The notes: a model not told the origin generated them from the letters alone. DNA of 64,000 bases from an uncultured Bacteroidales bacterium (GCA_900316965.1 ONEY01000006.1:20815-84814), one strand, 5' to 3'; positions 45,938-55,094 are shown, counted from the stretch's first letter. Numbers and translations are program-made.

Positions 45938-45968
45938 CAAAAATAAGTTTTTTCCCAAATTCCACAAA
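45938..45968 (-). promoter_or_regulatory. Promoter of the candidate small RNA
   Basis: Reading the minus strand, TTTG (complement of 45965-45968) and TATTTTTG (complement of 45938-45945) are separated by exactly 19 bases. This matches the Bacteroidota vegetative promoter at both boxes, the best such match I saw in the window. Confidence 0.7.
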
Positions 45969-46146
45969 ATATTTTTTCACTTTTCTTCTTACCACATTTC
46001 ATAATAACAACTATATCAATGTAATATTTTTCAAAAAAAACAGGCATAAAAACCTCAAAACATCAGTAAAAACTAGCATTTAGACGCTGTCATATTCATA
46101 TTTTCAGCCCAAAAAACAAACAGATTTTTCGTCTCTTTTTGCTCCA

Positions 46147-47433
46147 ATGACCATCGCCGCACACACCCTTGGCTGCAAACTCAATTTTGCCGAAACTTCC
46201 GACATTATAAGCCGTTTCACACAAGCCGGCTGGCAACAAGTCGACTTTAGCGATGCCGCCGACCTCTATGTCATCAACACATGCACCGTCACAGCCATAG
46301 CAGAAAAAAAATGTCGTAACGCCATCCGCCAAGCCACATCCGCCAACCCAAACGCCATAGTTGCCGTGATTGGATGTTTTGCCCAAAATGCCGCCGCCGA
46401 GGTTGCCAATATAGACGGCGTAGACATTATCCTAGGTAACGGACAGAAGCACCATCTCCTTGATTATGTGGAGCGCTATATTGCCGACCACAAAAGTATC
46501 ACAAATTCTGAGCTTTCCTCATCCAATCCAGAATTCCACCTTGCATATTCTCATGCCGACCGCACGCGCACCTTTTTCAAGATCCAAGACGGATGCGACT
46601 ACTTTTGCACCTACTGCGCAATACCATTCGCTCGTGGCAGATCGCGGAGCTCTACAGTGACCGAGACAGTGGCTATGGCACGCCAAATAGCAGCATCAGG
46701 AGCCAAAGAAGTTGTCCTTACAGGCGTCAACACTGGCACATTTGGCATCAACAACGGCGAGACACTTCTCCAACTAATTCAGCAACTCGATAAAATAGAG
46801 GAGATAGAGCGATACAGAATATCAAGCATAGAACCCAATCTCCTAACCAACGATATTGTCGATTTTGTAGCCTCATCACGAGCATTTCTTCCCCATTTCC
46901 ATATTCCTTTGCAAGCCGGTAGCGACAAAATTCTATCTCTTATGCACCGCCGTTACAACACACACTTTTATCATAACTTGCTTGATAAAATCAAGTCTGT
47001 CATGCCCGACGCATGCATCGCTGCCGACATCATGGCTGGATTCAACGGCGAAACAGAAGAAGAGTTTGAAAAAGTAAAACAATTCGTTGAAAGCCTGCCT
47101 ATCTCATATCTCCACGTCTTCACTTTTAGCGAGCGTCCCAACACCGCCGTGCTTAAACTCGACGGACGTATAGCAATACATCAACGCCGCGAACATAGCC
47201 GCCAACTTCAAGCCATATCAGACCTCAAAAAACAGCAGTTCTACCAAAGTCAACAAGGACTCAGCCGACGAGTTCTTTGGGAGAGCACTATCAAAGAGAA
47301 CATGATTTACGGCTTCACCGACAACTACATACGAGTACGGCAGCCTTTCACTCCCCAAACCCAAAAATTAGTAAATACGACTACCGACTTCCCTCTCAAC
47401 AACTATATACCAACCGACGAGGTGTTTGAATAG
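46147..47433 (+). CDS. mtaB: tRNA t6A37 methylthiotransferase MtaB
   Basis: This radical SAM enzyme adds a methylthio group to t6A at position 37 of tRNAs reading ANN codons. The N-terminal UPF0004 domain carries the three cluster cysteines (TLGCKLNFAETSDI, NTCTVTAIAEKKC, IGCFAQN). The radical SAM cysteines are in IQDGCDYFCTYCAIPFARGR near residue 150. A TRAM-like RNA-binding end is at the C-terminus. The MtaB subgroup is indicated by the KLNFAET start and the length of 428 residues. Confidence 0.94.
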   Translation: MTIAAHTLGCKLNFAETSDIISRFTQAGWQQVDFSDAADLYVINTCTVTAIAEKKCRNAIRQATSANPNAIVAVIGCFAQNAAAEVANIDGVDIILGNGQKHHLLDYVERYIADHKSITNSELSSSNPEFHLAYSHADRTRTFFKIQDGCDYFCTYCAIPFARGRSRSSTVTETVAMARQIAASGAKEVVLTGVNTGTFGINNGETLLQLIQQLDKIEEIERYRISSIEPNLLTNDIVDFVASSRAFLPHFHIPLQAGSDKILSLMHRRYNTHFYHNLLDKIKSVMPDACIAADIMAGFNGETEEEFEKVKQFVESLPISYLHVFTFSERPNTAVLKLDGRIAIHQRREHSRQLQAISDLKKQQFYQSQQGLSRRVLWESTIKENMIYGFTDNYIRVRQPFTPQTQKLVNTTTDFPLNNYIPTDEVFE

Positions 47434-47543
47434 GTATGTCTGTATAATGATAGAGCACAAAATACTAATAGATTCATTTACAAAACACTACATTTAACTT
47501 CAAAAAAAAATATTTTAACAGCTCATATCTGTCAAAAAAATCG

Positions 47544-47551
47544 TATTTTTG
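47544..47551 (+). promoter_or_regulatory. Candidate -7 element of the PurF-like gene
   Basis: TATTTTTG matches TAnnTTTG and ends 53 bases before the ATG at 47605. A TTTG -33 box is not at the ideal distance. Confidence 0.45.
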
Positions 47552-47604
47552 CACTTTTAATTCATTTCCAAATATATAATTATCATCTTTTAAAACAATT
47601 AATT

Positions 47605-49050
47605 ATGAGCGGTCTCTTCGGAGTTGTAACCAAAAATCCCTGTGCCACCGATCTATTCTACGGCACAGATTACAATTCACATCTCGGCACACGTCGCGCT
47701 GGTCTTAGCACCATCGATAATGGCGTAATCCACCTCAACATTCACAACATTCAAAACTCTTACTTTCGCACAAAGTTCAGTTCAGACATCCACGAAATGC
47801 TTGGCGACATGGGCATTGGCGTCATCAGCGACACCGATCCACAGCCCATTGTAGTCAACTCACACCTCGGTCGTTTCGCAGTTTGCACAGTAAGCAAAAT
47901 CAACAACATGGCTGAGCTTGAGAACTACTGTCTAGCACAGCGTCAGCAGTTCACCGAACTCAGCATGGGTGGTACCAACCCTACCGAGCTCATCGCTCTC
48001 CTCATCACTCAGGGAAAAGACTTTGCCGACGGCATCAACAACGTCTACCGTCATGTTAAAGGCAGTGTCTCTATGCTCATTTTAACTGAAAAAGGAATCA
48101 TTGCCGCCCGTGATTTCTTGGGACGTACCCCCCTTGTCATCGGTCGTCGCGGCACAGACTACACTGTAGCTTCAGAGAGCCATTCTTTTATCAACTTAGG
48201 ATTCCAGACAATCCGCTATGTTGAGCCAGGCGAAGCCATATTCATCTCACATGATGGTCTTGAGCAAATCATTGCTCCCTCGGGCAAAATGCAAATATGC
48301 TCTTTCCTTTGGATATATTACGGTTATCCCGTAGCTCAATATGAAGACATCAACGCCGAAGAAGTGCGTTACAAATTGGGGCTCATGATGGGTAAAAACG
48401 ACGACATTGAGGCCGACTTTGTATCTGCTATTCCCGACTCAGGCATAGGTATGGCTTTGGGTTATGCCGCCGGTAAAGGCATACCATACAAACGCGGTGT
48501 ACTTAAATACACCCCAACATGGTCTCGTAGTTTTATGCCTGTCAACCAAGAATCACGTGACCTCGTTGCCAAAATGAAACTCATTCCCAGCCGTAAGGTA
48601 CTTGAAGGCAAAGACGTTGTGTTCTGCGATGATTCAATCGTTCGTGGCACCCAACTTCGCGATCAAGTCAAAATGCTTTACAACTCTGGCGTTAAGCATA
48701 TCCATATCCGCATAAGCTGTCCTCCTCTTATCCACGGATGCAACTTCCTCAACTTCTCGGCTTCAAAAACCGACATGGAGCTCATTGCACGTCGATGCAT
48801 TGAGGAACTTGAAGGTGGTCAAATACGCAACCTCGACGCTTATCGCGACGAGACATCCAAGGAATATGCCGCTATGGTTGAAAAAATACGTCAACATGTG
48901 GGTGTCGACACTCTCAAATTCAACAGCCTCGACATTGTTTGCAACGCCATAGGTCTTCCCAAGGAGAAAATATGCACCCATTGCTTCGATGGTTCCAGTT
49001 ATGATATCGGTGAAACCGATCTCAACCAACTTACGATGGAATTACAATAA
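47605..49050 (+). CDS. Amidophosphoribosyltransferase-like protein without the glutaminase cysteine
   Basis: The 481-residue protein is laid out like PurF: an N-terminal Ntn-hydrolase-type glutaminase domain and a C-terminal phosphoribosyltransferase domain with the PRPP motif VVFCDDSIVRGTQLRDQ near residue 335. The iron-sulfur ligand cysteines of PurF appear conserved: C232 (KMQICSFLW), C372/C379 (RISCPPLIHGCNF) and C457/C460 (KICTHCFDG). However, residue 2 is Ser instead of the nucleophilic Cys (start MSGLFGVV, where PurF has MCGI), so glutamine hydrolysis should be lost. It may be an ammonia-using or regulatory paralogue of PurF. A true purF is not in the window. Confidence 0.85.
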   Translation: MSGLFGVVTKNPCATDLFYGTDYNSHLGTRRAGLSTIDNGVIHLNIHNIQNSYFRTKFSSDIHEMLGDMGIGVISDTDPQPIVVNSHLGRFAVCTVSKINNMAELENYCLAQRQQFTELSMGGTNPTELIALLITQGKDFADGINNVYRHVKGSVSMLILTEKGIIAARDFLGRTPLVIGRRGTDYTVASESHSFINLGFQTIRYVEPGEAIFISHDGLEQIIAPSGKMQICSFLWIYYGYPVAQYEDINAEEVRYKLGLMMGKNDDIEADFVSAIPDSGIGMALGYAAGKGIPYKRGVLKYTPTWSRSFMPVNQESRDLVAKMKLIPSRKVLEGKDVVFCDDSIVRGTQLRDQVKMLYNSGVKHIHIRISCPPLIHGCNFLNFSASKTDMELIARRCIEELEGGQIRNLDAYRDETSKEYAAMVEKIRQHVGVDTLKFNSLDIVCNAIGLPKEKICTHCFDGSSYDIGETDLNQLTMELQ

Positions 49051-49071
49051 CCACAACATCACATCTTGACG

Positions 49072-50913
49072 ATGAAACGGATTCTGTTTTCGCTGCTGTT
49101 CCTCGTGGTTTCGACCATAGCCTTATGGGCTCAGTCGCATGACGTTCACGACTCTACAGTGACCATGCTGCACACCCGCAGTTTATGCCCTCACTATAAT
49201 GTCGACGCTCGCGTTATCGACTCCAAAGATGCTCTGTCGTCAATCCTCGACAGCCTTCGTCAAGTGCAACCCAACGCCTACCCCATTATGAGCCAGTGGT
49301 GCCGCCAACAACGTGTGCGCATCAACCGCATGGTAAACAGCCTCAAGACAGAATACACCCTCGATGGCAACATCATTTGGATGGATTCATCCCACTGCCT
49401 TGTCGACGCAGGCATTTTTCTGGCTCAAATGGAACAGGTAGCAGCTTTTCTTCTCTCCGAATCAGAGCATTATGACCAGCTTGAGAAAGAACGTCTCATT
49501 GCCGAAAAACGTGCCGCAGAAGAACGCGCAAAAGCCGAAGAGGCACGCATACAGAGGGAGAAAGACCTAATGTTGGCGATAGAAAAAGACTCTATCAAAA
49601 ATATACACAAAGAAATAACCATCATCTGCGACGCACGCGGTGTATCAGATAAAGAGAAAGTCAAAGAGTTGAAAAACATTTACTACGCTTATTTATCCGT
49701 ATACAACCGTTACGACCTCACCGACAATAACGCCACAGACAATAATATAAAGCTTCTTGATGAGCTCCAACGTTTCCAACGCTCTGTCATAGACAGTGTA
49801 CTAGGGCCCAACTCGCTTCCTGTTCAGATAGAGGCTTTCAAAAACACCATTCACCTCCGTTCCGGTAAAGACCATACCGAAGTCAACAAATCCTATCTTC
49901 GTGTTTTCAAGAAGATTCATATTCCTATAAACTTCAAAACCATCGCGGAGTACAACAGTTACATCGGACAGCTCAAAGAGATTATGGAGGTACAGCAGAA
50001 CTATCTTCACACCATAGAACTTCGCGACACAATATCACACAATACACTACTTCTCCAACAACTCTGTTCAAAAAAACACAAAGATATATTCTCATCATAT
50101 AAAGACTATATCAACGAACAGAACACAATCCCCGCTTTCGCCAGTCTTGCTGAAAGTGAGAAATTCATCAACAAATTACAAGATATTATAGACATTCAAC
50201 ATTTATACAAATACGCCACATTCAGAGTTGACACCATCTCAAGCCGAGGCGACTCCATTATACGAATATGTCCCAAGAATATCGATGACATCGTCTCAGC
50301 ATACAAAGAGGTGGTATCCTTAACCGATTTCGTCCCCAAATTTATAAACCAAGCAAGCGCAGACCGCTATTTCCAGACGCTCGACAACTTCGAGCAGGTG
50401 CAACAAGTGTACATTAAAACTATAGCTATTCGCTCGACAATAGAAAAACGAAGCCAACAGATTCTGAATACAAAAAATGCACCACGCGGACTAGTGCCTG
50501 GATATAAACAAATGATGAAATATACCGATTTCACTCCACACTTCAACTCTCAACGTTCTGGTGACGACTTCATTAAACTCCTAAACCATTTCATCTCAAC
50601 CCAAGACAAATTCATTCAGATTATCAATAACAACAATATTATTGATAACAATACCAAGCAATTCAAAACAGCCTTCAAAGACTATGTCAATATTCACAAG
50701 GCATATGAGCGAGTAGCCAAGACATATGATATGGAACTCTCTGTATTGAGTGAAGCCGACCTTAACAGCTATCTGAAACAACAATCAGTCTTTATGGCTA
50801 TGCAAGAAAAATTTGTTCAGTTGTCCAGCTCTCTTGAAAAAGAGGATTATAACAATCGGCTTAAAAAAGTGCGTGAGCCCGACAAAATAAAGCTGATTAT
50901 GGGTGTAAACTAA
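49072..50913 (+). CDS. Exported protein with tandem 68-residue repeats
   Basis: The protein has 613 residues from the ATG at 49072; a TTG two codons earlier is less likely. A signal peptide (ILFSLLFLVVSTIALWA-QS) is followed by an N-terminal domain. A charged coiled coil at about residues 140-170 (EKRAAEERAKAEEARIQREK) comes next. Five repeats follow, beginning at residues 284, 353, 421, 488 and 556, a strikingly even spacing of 67-69, with a faint sixth near 214. Each unit has a proline-aromatic opening (IPINF, IPAFA, VPKFI, TPHFN), then a helix with a Q-x-x-Y/F core (QVQQVYIKTIAIRSTI). I do not recognise the family. It lies 21 bases after the PurF-like gene. Confidence 0.75.
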   Translation: MKRILFSLLFLVVSTIALWAQSHDVHDSTVTMLHTRSLCPHYNVDARVIDSKDALSSILDSLRQVQPNAYPIMSQWCRQQRVRINRMVNSLKTEYTLDGNIIWMDSSHCLVDAGIFLAQMEQVAAFLLSESEHYDQLEKERLIAEKRAAEERAKAEEARIQREKDLMLAIEKDSIKNIHKEITIICDARGVSDKEKVKELKNIYYAYLSVYNRYDLTDNNATDNNIKLLDELQRFQRSVIDSVLGPNSLPVQIEAFKNTIHLRSGKDHTEVNKSYLRVFKKIHIPINFKTIAEYNSYIGQLKEIMEVQQNYLHTIELRDTISHNTLLLQQLCSKKHKDIFSSYKDYINEQNTIPAFASLAESEKFINKLQDIIDIQHLYKYATFRVDTISSRGDSIIRICPKNIDDIVSAYKEVVSLTDFVPKFINQASADRYFQTLDNFEQVQQVYIKTIAIRSTIEKRSQQILNTKNAPRGLVPGYKQMMKYTDFTPHFNSQRSGDDFIKLLNHFISTQDKFIQIINNNNIIDNNTKQFKTAFKDYVNIHKAYERVAKTYDMELSVLSEADLNSYLKQQSVFMAMQEKFVQLSSSLEKEDYNNRLKKVREPDKIKLIMGVN

Positions 50914-50987
50914 CAAATTACATAACGTACTCAATTCTCAAAATAATTTTTTTTGTTAATTTTTTTTAATAACACAAAATATTTTTA

Positions 50988-50995
50988 TAATTTTG
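50988..50995 (+). promoter_or_regulatory. Candidate -7 element of the small beta-barrel gene
   Basis: TAATTTTG, a match to TAnnTTTG, ends 112 bases before the ATG at 51108, in a strongly AT-rich stretch. This implies a long 5' leader. Confidence 0.4.
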
Positions 50996-51107
50996 CAGTT
51001 ATAAAAATAAATATCCGTGTAAATCAAAAAAAAAACTTTGATCACAATAGGATATATTACTCTGATCACATCATAAAAGTATTAACCAATCAATAAAATT
51101 TTACAAC

Positions 51108-51578
51108 ATGAAGAAATTATTCCTAGTTATCGCAGCTGTCTTCGCAATGGCAGCAACAGCTAATGCTCAGAACAACGCCCTTGGTGTTCGCGTAGGCGGC
51201 GGACAAGGTTATGGCGCTGAACTTTCATGGCAGCATGGTCTTGGTGGCAACCGACTCGAACTCGATCTCGGTTGGGCTTCCGGCGACCACCACAGTGCTA
51301 TCAGCCTTACTGGTATCTACCAGTGGACTGGTGAAATCGGATCTGGCTTCGGCTGGTATGCCGGTTTTGGTGCCCACCTTGGTATGTGGACATGGGAAAG
51401 CGGCTATGGCAGCGACAGTGATTTCGCTCTTGCTCTTGCAGGTCAGGCTGGTGTTGAATACGTTTTCAAAGCTGTTCCTATTCAGCTTTCACTCGACATC
51501 CGTCCTCGCTTCTATTTCATTCCCGACACAGATTTCCATTGGGGTGATATAGCCCTCGGTATCCGCTACTGCTTCTAA
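51108..51578 (+). CDS. Small outer-membrane beta-barrel-like protein
   Basis: The 156-residue protein has a clear signal peptide (MKKLFLVIAAVFAMAATANA-QN). Alternating Gly/aromatic strands follow (GYGAELSWQHGLGGNRLELD, SGFGWYAGFGAHLGMW), ending in a terminal aromatic strand (DIALGIRYCF). This pattern suits an eight-stranded OmpW/OmpX-like barrel. No specific family is claimed. A strong terminator follows, so it ends a transcription unit. Confidence 0.75.
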   Translation: MKKLFLVIAAVFAMAATANAQNNALGVRVGGGQGYGAELSWQHGLGGNRLELDLGWASGDHHSAISLTGIYQWTGEIGSGFGWYAGFGAHLGMWTWESGYGSDSDFALALAGQAGVEYVFKAVPIQLSLDIRPRFYFIPDTDFHWGDIALGIRYCF

Positions 51579-51600
51579 TCCAAGCTATAGCATAGTTTAA

Positions 51601-51631
51601 AAAGCCTGCGCATGTGCGCAGGCTTTTTTTT
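51601..51631 (+). terminator. Intrinsic terminator after the small beta-barrel gene
   Basis: A perfect 12-base stem (AAAGCCTGCGCA at 51601-51612, complement 51615-51626) is followed by a run of T to 51631. It lies 22 bases after the stop and is the strongest plus-strand terminator seen in the window. Confidence 0.92.
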
Positions 51632-51681
51632 ATCCCTAACTAACAAAAAGCACATAAGTGCAGTAAAATAATAAAAAAACG

Positions 51682-53367
51682 TCATTTAAAGCCAAATATA
51701 TCTATGAACTGTCTTGACAAATCAAACGTCTCATACGGATATAAGTCGTCCCAGTACCAGTCACGCCGAGTGCGTCCAACCTCAGCTCGTGTCGACCATG
51801 AAACAAACTCTCCATGCCACATCGACAAAAATTTCATCTGCACAACACCACGTTGGCGTAGGGGCATGCTAATAACCGTGTCGTTGTTGTCAAACCGCAA
51901 CTGTTTAACCACCACAACCTTGTCATTGACTTCCACTTGACACAATACCGTAACCCCACTATAACAACTACCCACTTTTACCCTCAGCGTATCGCCCTCA
52001 GCATAGCTCAACCCGCTGATATTGTCGGCATAAAAGGGAATACTGCCAAGTCGGTAACCGGGGGTGCGATAATGGAAATAAAGTTCGTCGATAGTGTCCA
52101 CACACCCTTCTTGTAAGGGCATTTTTACAATAATGCGGTACAATCCCGAATCCAACTTGCTCAAATCGACACATGCTGTATCTCCGCCATCAATATCGAT
52201 ATCGTAGGAGGCAGCGATGGTAAAATCGCTCAACTCAGACAATGAATGACGATTCAATGTGTCCATTAAAATAAAAGGGAAACGACGTGCAAACTCAGCG
52301 CTGTCTATCGAATGATGTATAACATTGGTACCTATCGGTGTGGAGATGAAGGTGTTCATGCGCCATGGGTGTGACTCGCCAATACGCAACACATCAACAT
52401 GAACCATCGTACGAAAAGGTTCTCCACTGTAATCCACTACCCTAAAACGTATGCTACCATATTCCGACGGAATACTTTCTATTTCACGCTGATTAAGGTG
52501 ATACTGTTCCTCATCCACGTTAATAGACGTCTTGACACTCTGCTGTCCACCAATTTGTGGCACGTACTGTCGCTCCACAACAAAAGTATCTTGCTCGTTA
52601 AATATCAAGTTAAAAGTATTACCATGAGGCAGAACCGTCATAGTCTCACCAATGCCCAAATCGTTATATTCGAACTGAACTACAGCAACCTCTCGGCCAT
52701 TATCATCTACCAGCCTGGCATTCGGCAAGAAACCCCGACAAACCATATGAATCGTGTCGTCGCTGAAAAAGGCGCAACGGAAGAATTTATCACCTTGAAA
52801 AAATATACCCAATCCTTGCGTACCGGCATCAACAGAATAATCCTTCCACGGCTCAAGACCTTCAATCCTATAGGCTCCAACCGAATCCGTCAGAATCGTC
52901 TTCATCAGCGTTTCGCTCTCATAGTCAGTCACTCTCACTTCTGCTCCACGTACAGGCTTGCCACTGACAGCATCTAACAGAAAGCCCTCAGTTCCAATCC
53001 AGAAATAATTGGCATCACAATTGAAAACCATTACCGTATCCGAACGGACAATCACTGCTTCAGCCAAACGAGGACCACCACGCCGCAACGAAGCCCGCAA
53101 ATGGTAGCGACCTCCAGGCGACGGCGGCAGATAAAGACATTCTACCCCGCGACCTCCTGGTATCAGCCATTCTTCCAATGGCTCGCCGCCTTTCTCTCTC
53201 ACCAGGCTTACCCACAATGAGTCCTCCACATTGCGAGCAATACCCACCAGTGCCCAGCCACTAGCCGAATTGGCACCCTGACGAGGACAGAAACGGACGT
53301 CTCGCCGCTGCCCACTGGCTATACAACACACTAAAACAAAAAACAATAGAACAAAAGAACGTTTCAT
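51682..53367 (-). CDS. Exported protein, macroglobulin-like domains
   Basis: The 561-residue protein has a signal peptide (FVLLFFVLVCCIASG-QR). Residues about 125-175 form a carboxypeptidase-regulatory-like domain (GFLLDAVSGKPVRGAEVRVT, GAYRIEGLEP). Later segments read like the MG domains of bacterial alpha-2-macroglobulins (YAEGDTLRVKVGSCYSGVTV, LRFDNNDTVISMPLRQRGVV near residues 465-520). It lacks the thioester and the large C-terminal part, so it is either a shortened member or a separate family. The upstream region has an ATTTTGT/ACAAAAT palindrome 13 bases before its ATG. Confidence 0.6.
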   Translation of the reverse strand: MKRSFVLLFFVLVCCIASGQRRDVRFCPRQGANSASGWALVGIARNVEDSLWVSLVREKGGEPLEEWLIPGGRGVECLYLPPSPGGRYHLRASLRRGGPRLAEAVIVRSDTVMVFNCDANYFWIGTEGFLLDAVSGKPVRGAEVRVTDYESETLMKTILTDSVGAYRIEGLEPWKDYSVDAGTQGLGIFFQGDKFFRCAFFSDDTIHMVCRGFLPNARLVDDNGREVAVVQFEYNDLGIGETMTVLPHGNTFNLIFNEQDTFVVERQYVPQIGGQQSVKTSINVDEEQYHLNQREIESIPSEYGSIRFRVVDYSGEPFRTMVHVDVLRIGESHPWRMNTFISTPIGTNVIHHSIDSAEFARRFPFILMDTLNRHSLSELSDFTIAASYDIDIDGGDTACVDLSKLDSGLYRIIVKMPLQEGCVDTIDELYFHYRTPGYRLGSIPFYADNISGLSYAEGDTLRVKVGSCYSGVTVLCQVEVNDKVVVVKQLRFDNNDTVISMPLRQRGVVQMKFLSMWHGEFVSWSTRAEVGRTRRDWYWDDLYPYETFDLSRQFIDIFGFK

Positions 53368-53801
53368 TTATCTTACTTCATTTTGTAAACAAAATAGTCT
53401 TTATTATATTATTAACTTAAGAAAGTCATAAGTTAAATACCTCATGTTAACGCAATGTAAAATGAATTATTGCACTCTTTATATTTGTAGCAAAAACACG
53501 CTATTATTTACATACCACCATCTAAGATACAAAATCAATCAATAAAAACAGTCGTAATGATAAATGAATTCTATTCAAAAAAAGGATTAAGCACAATTAC
53601 AAATTGATTATTGGAAACACCTATCAATCAAGCAGAAACATCATCACAAACAATAAGACAAGTGAGATTATAGCCAGAAATCATTACTTTTAGGTATTGT
53701 CCATACTTGGCTGTAGGAATAATATTGCATTCAAAATCTCATTGACTGCAACACCTACAATCAATTAATTTTCAACAAAAACAATCTTAAAAACAAAAAA
53801 A
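53368..53801. other. Divergent intergenic region with inverted repeats
   Basis: This 434-base AT-rich gap lies between two divergent genes. It holds the palindrome ATTTTGT-AA-ACAAAAT at 53380-53395, an eight-base inverted repeat at 53412-53436, and an octamer TATATTTG at 53480-53487 that matches the -7 consensus but lies 315 bases from the downstream ATG. From 53500 on I see no gene and no strong structure. Confidence 0.55.
53412..53436. repeat. Inverted repeat TTAACTTA-N9-TAAGTTAA
   Basis: Perfect eight-base arms (53412-53419 and 53429-53436) with nine bases between them. The position is upstream of the minus-strand macroglobulin-like gene. A regulatory-protein site is possible. Confidence 0.35.
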
Positions 53802-54371
53802 ATGAAATCTGTATTCAAAGTTCTATTGATGGCCATCGTCTATCTAGCCACATTTATTATCGGTGCCGCAAGCGGCGCAATCCATCCGGCTTTTTATGCC
53901 TATATAGGGGCGGTTCTGCCTCTACTAACTGCTTTCATTTATCTCTACACCTGCACACTGTTTCCTCATTTCGGTGCGGCAACAGCCCTCAACGGCTTTA
54001 TCCTCGTTCTGTTCTTGATTGTGGGCGAAGCCGATGTAGCCTTCATCATCGGAATGGTAGTAGTGACCGTTTTGACAGAAATTATCCGCAAAATGAAAGG
54101 CTACGACACCCTTAAGGGAGTCCGTTGGAGTTTTGTACCTTTTGCATTCTCGTTCTTCGCCTATACGGCACACTGGTGGACCGACACCGACAATTCACTT
54201 GCCGCTGCCGTCGAGGAGATGCCCGCGGGTTACGACCAGTTGATGCTTACCGTCATCAACAATATTCCCATGCTGGTTGTCGTCCTTGTTGTGACCATTC
54301 CCGTCGCGCTATTGGGAATACGAATTGCTACACGTGCACTTAAGAAGAATACTACTACAGTATTAAAATGA
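53802..54371 (+). CDS. Small integral membrane protein, possibly ECF transporter S component
   Basis: The 189-residue protein has five to six membrane helices (VLLMAIVYLATFIIGAASGA, FILVLFLIVGEADVAFIIGM, MLTVINNIPMLVVVLVVTI). Length, helix number and the ASGAIHPAFYAYIG start resemble the MptD/Trep_Strep family of putative substrate-binding (S) subunits of energy-coupling-factor transporters. No EcfA/T genes are close, so it would share a distant module. The assignment is tentative. Its 3' end overlaps the convergent HEAT-repeat gene by nine bases. Confidence 0.6.
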   Translation: MKSVFKVLLMAIVYLATFIIGAASGAIHPAFYAYIGAVLPLLTAFIYLYTCTLFPHFGAATALNGFILVLFLIVGEADVAFIIGMVVVTVLTEIIRKMKGYDTLKGVRWSFVPFAFSFFAYTAHWWTDTDNSLAAAVEEMPAGYDQLMLTVINNIPMLVVVLVVTIPVALLGIRIATRALKKNTTTVLK

Positions 54372-54977
54372 GGCAGCCTTGATGGCACCAAGGCAGTGAA
54401 TCCTAACCACGCGGTTGCTATCGGTATAGGCGATATGTTTTAACTCTTCCAGATAAGGTTCCACAAACTTAGGTCTACGTTTACCAAGGACACGAAACAT
54501 TTCAGGAGCCTCCATACGGACACGGTCGTCAATATCGTGCAGCAACGTAGCATACACCGAGACATGATCTTTGTAAGGGTCGGGCGTAATGATAGCAATA
54601 TTTTCTGATGCCCAAATGAATGCCAGCCTTACTCTCGACTCTTTATCGTGGGATAAGCGAAAAAGGCTAGGCCAATGAGCCACAATAGATTGATAACAGC
54701 CACGCCCAATGCGACCAAGAGCATTAACGGCTCGCTCCCGCAGGATCGAATCAGTGCTGTCGATAAAAGTGGCAATAATGGGGACATCATCTCTGATAGA
54801 AGATGGGAACGCAAGACCCATCTCACCCAACAACCACAATGCCTTTGCCTTAATCTTCGTAGATTCGGATGTCAACAAAGATGCGACATAGGGAATATTA
54901 TTCTCCCATAACTCTTTGCTCCTGGTCAACACGCCAAGTTCCTTGTATAGCTCCGATTCTGTCACATTGAAACCCAT
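54363..54977 (-). CDS. HEAT-repeat protein
   Basis: The 204-residue all-helical protein is made of about five HEAT-like repeats (IKAKALWLLGEMGLAF, ILRERAVNALGRIGRGCY, SRVRLAFIWASENIAI, RVRMEAPEMFRVLGKR, RVVRIHCLGAIKAASF). The arginine and alanine/leucine pattern of the second helices is clear. Such proteins are scaffolds for protein interaction; no partner is evident. No signal peptide is visible, so it is probably cytoplasmic. It overlaps the upstream convergent gene's end by nine bases. Confidence 0.75.
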   Translation of the reverse strand: MGFNVTESELYKELGVLTRSKELWENNIPYVASLLTSESTKIKAKALWLLGEMGLAFPSSIRDDVPIIATFIDSTDSILRERAVNALGRIGRGCYQSIVAHWPSLFRLSHDKESRVRLAFIWASENIAIITPDPYKDHVSVYATLLHDIDDRVRMEAPEMFRVLGKRRPKFVEPYLEELKHIAYTDSNRVVRIHCLGAIKAASF

Positions 54978-55094
54978 TTAATTATTTAACGTTCATCTCT
55001 CTGTTTTATTGCACTCGTGCCAAACCAGATACATCACCCCGCCCGACAGCAGTCGCTAAATCATGCAGAAGATGACAAATCACCCTATTGGGGT

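Larger units (their letters stand above)
45836..46146. other. Intergenic region between the MORN gene and mtaB
   Basis: This 311-base gap contains the candidate small RNA, its promoter and terminator (45836-45968). The rest (45969-46146) is AT-rich upstream DNA of mtaB. In that part the sequence TCTTTTTG lies about 14 bases before the mtaB ATG and differs by one base from a -7 box. Confidence 0.6.

Noticed and set aside
45762..45995. Open frame of 77 codons on the minus strand over the small-RNA locus
   Set aside because: It starts upstream of the promoter, runs through the terminator hairpin, and has a composition typical of translated AT-rich spacer.
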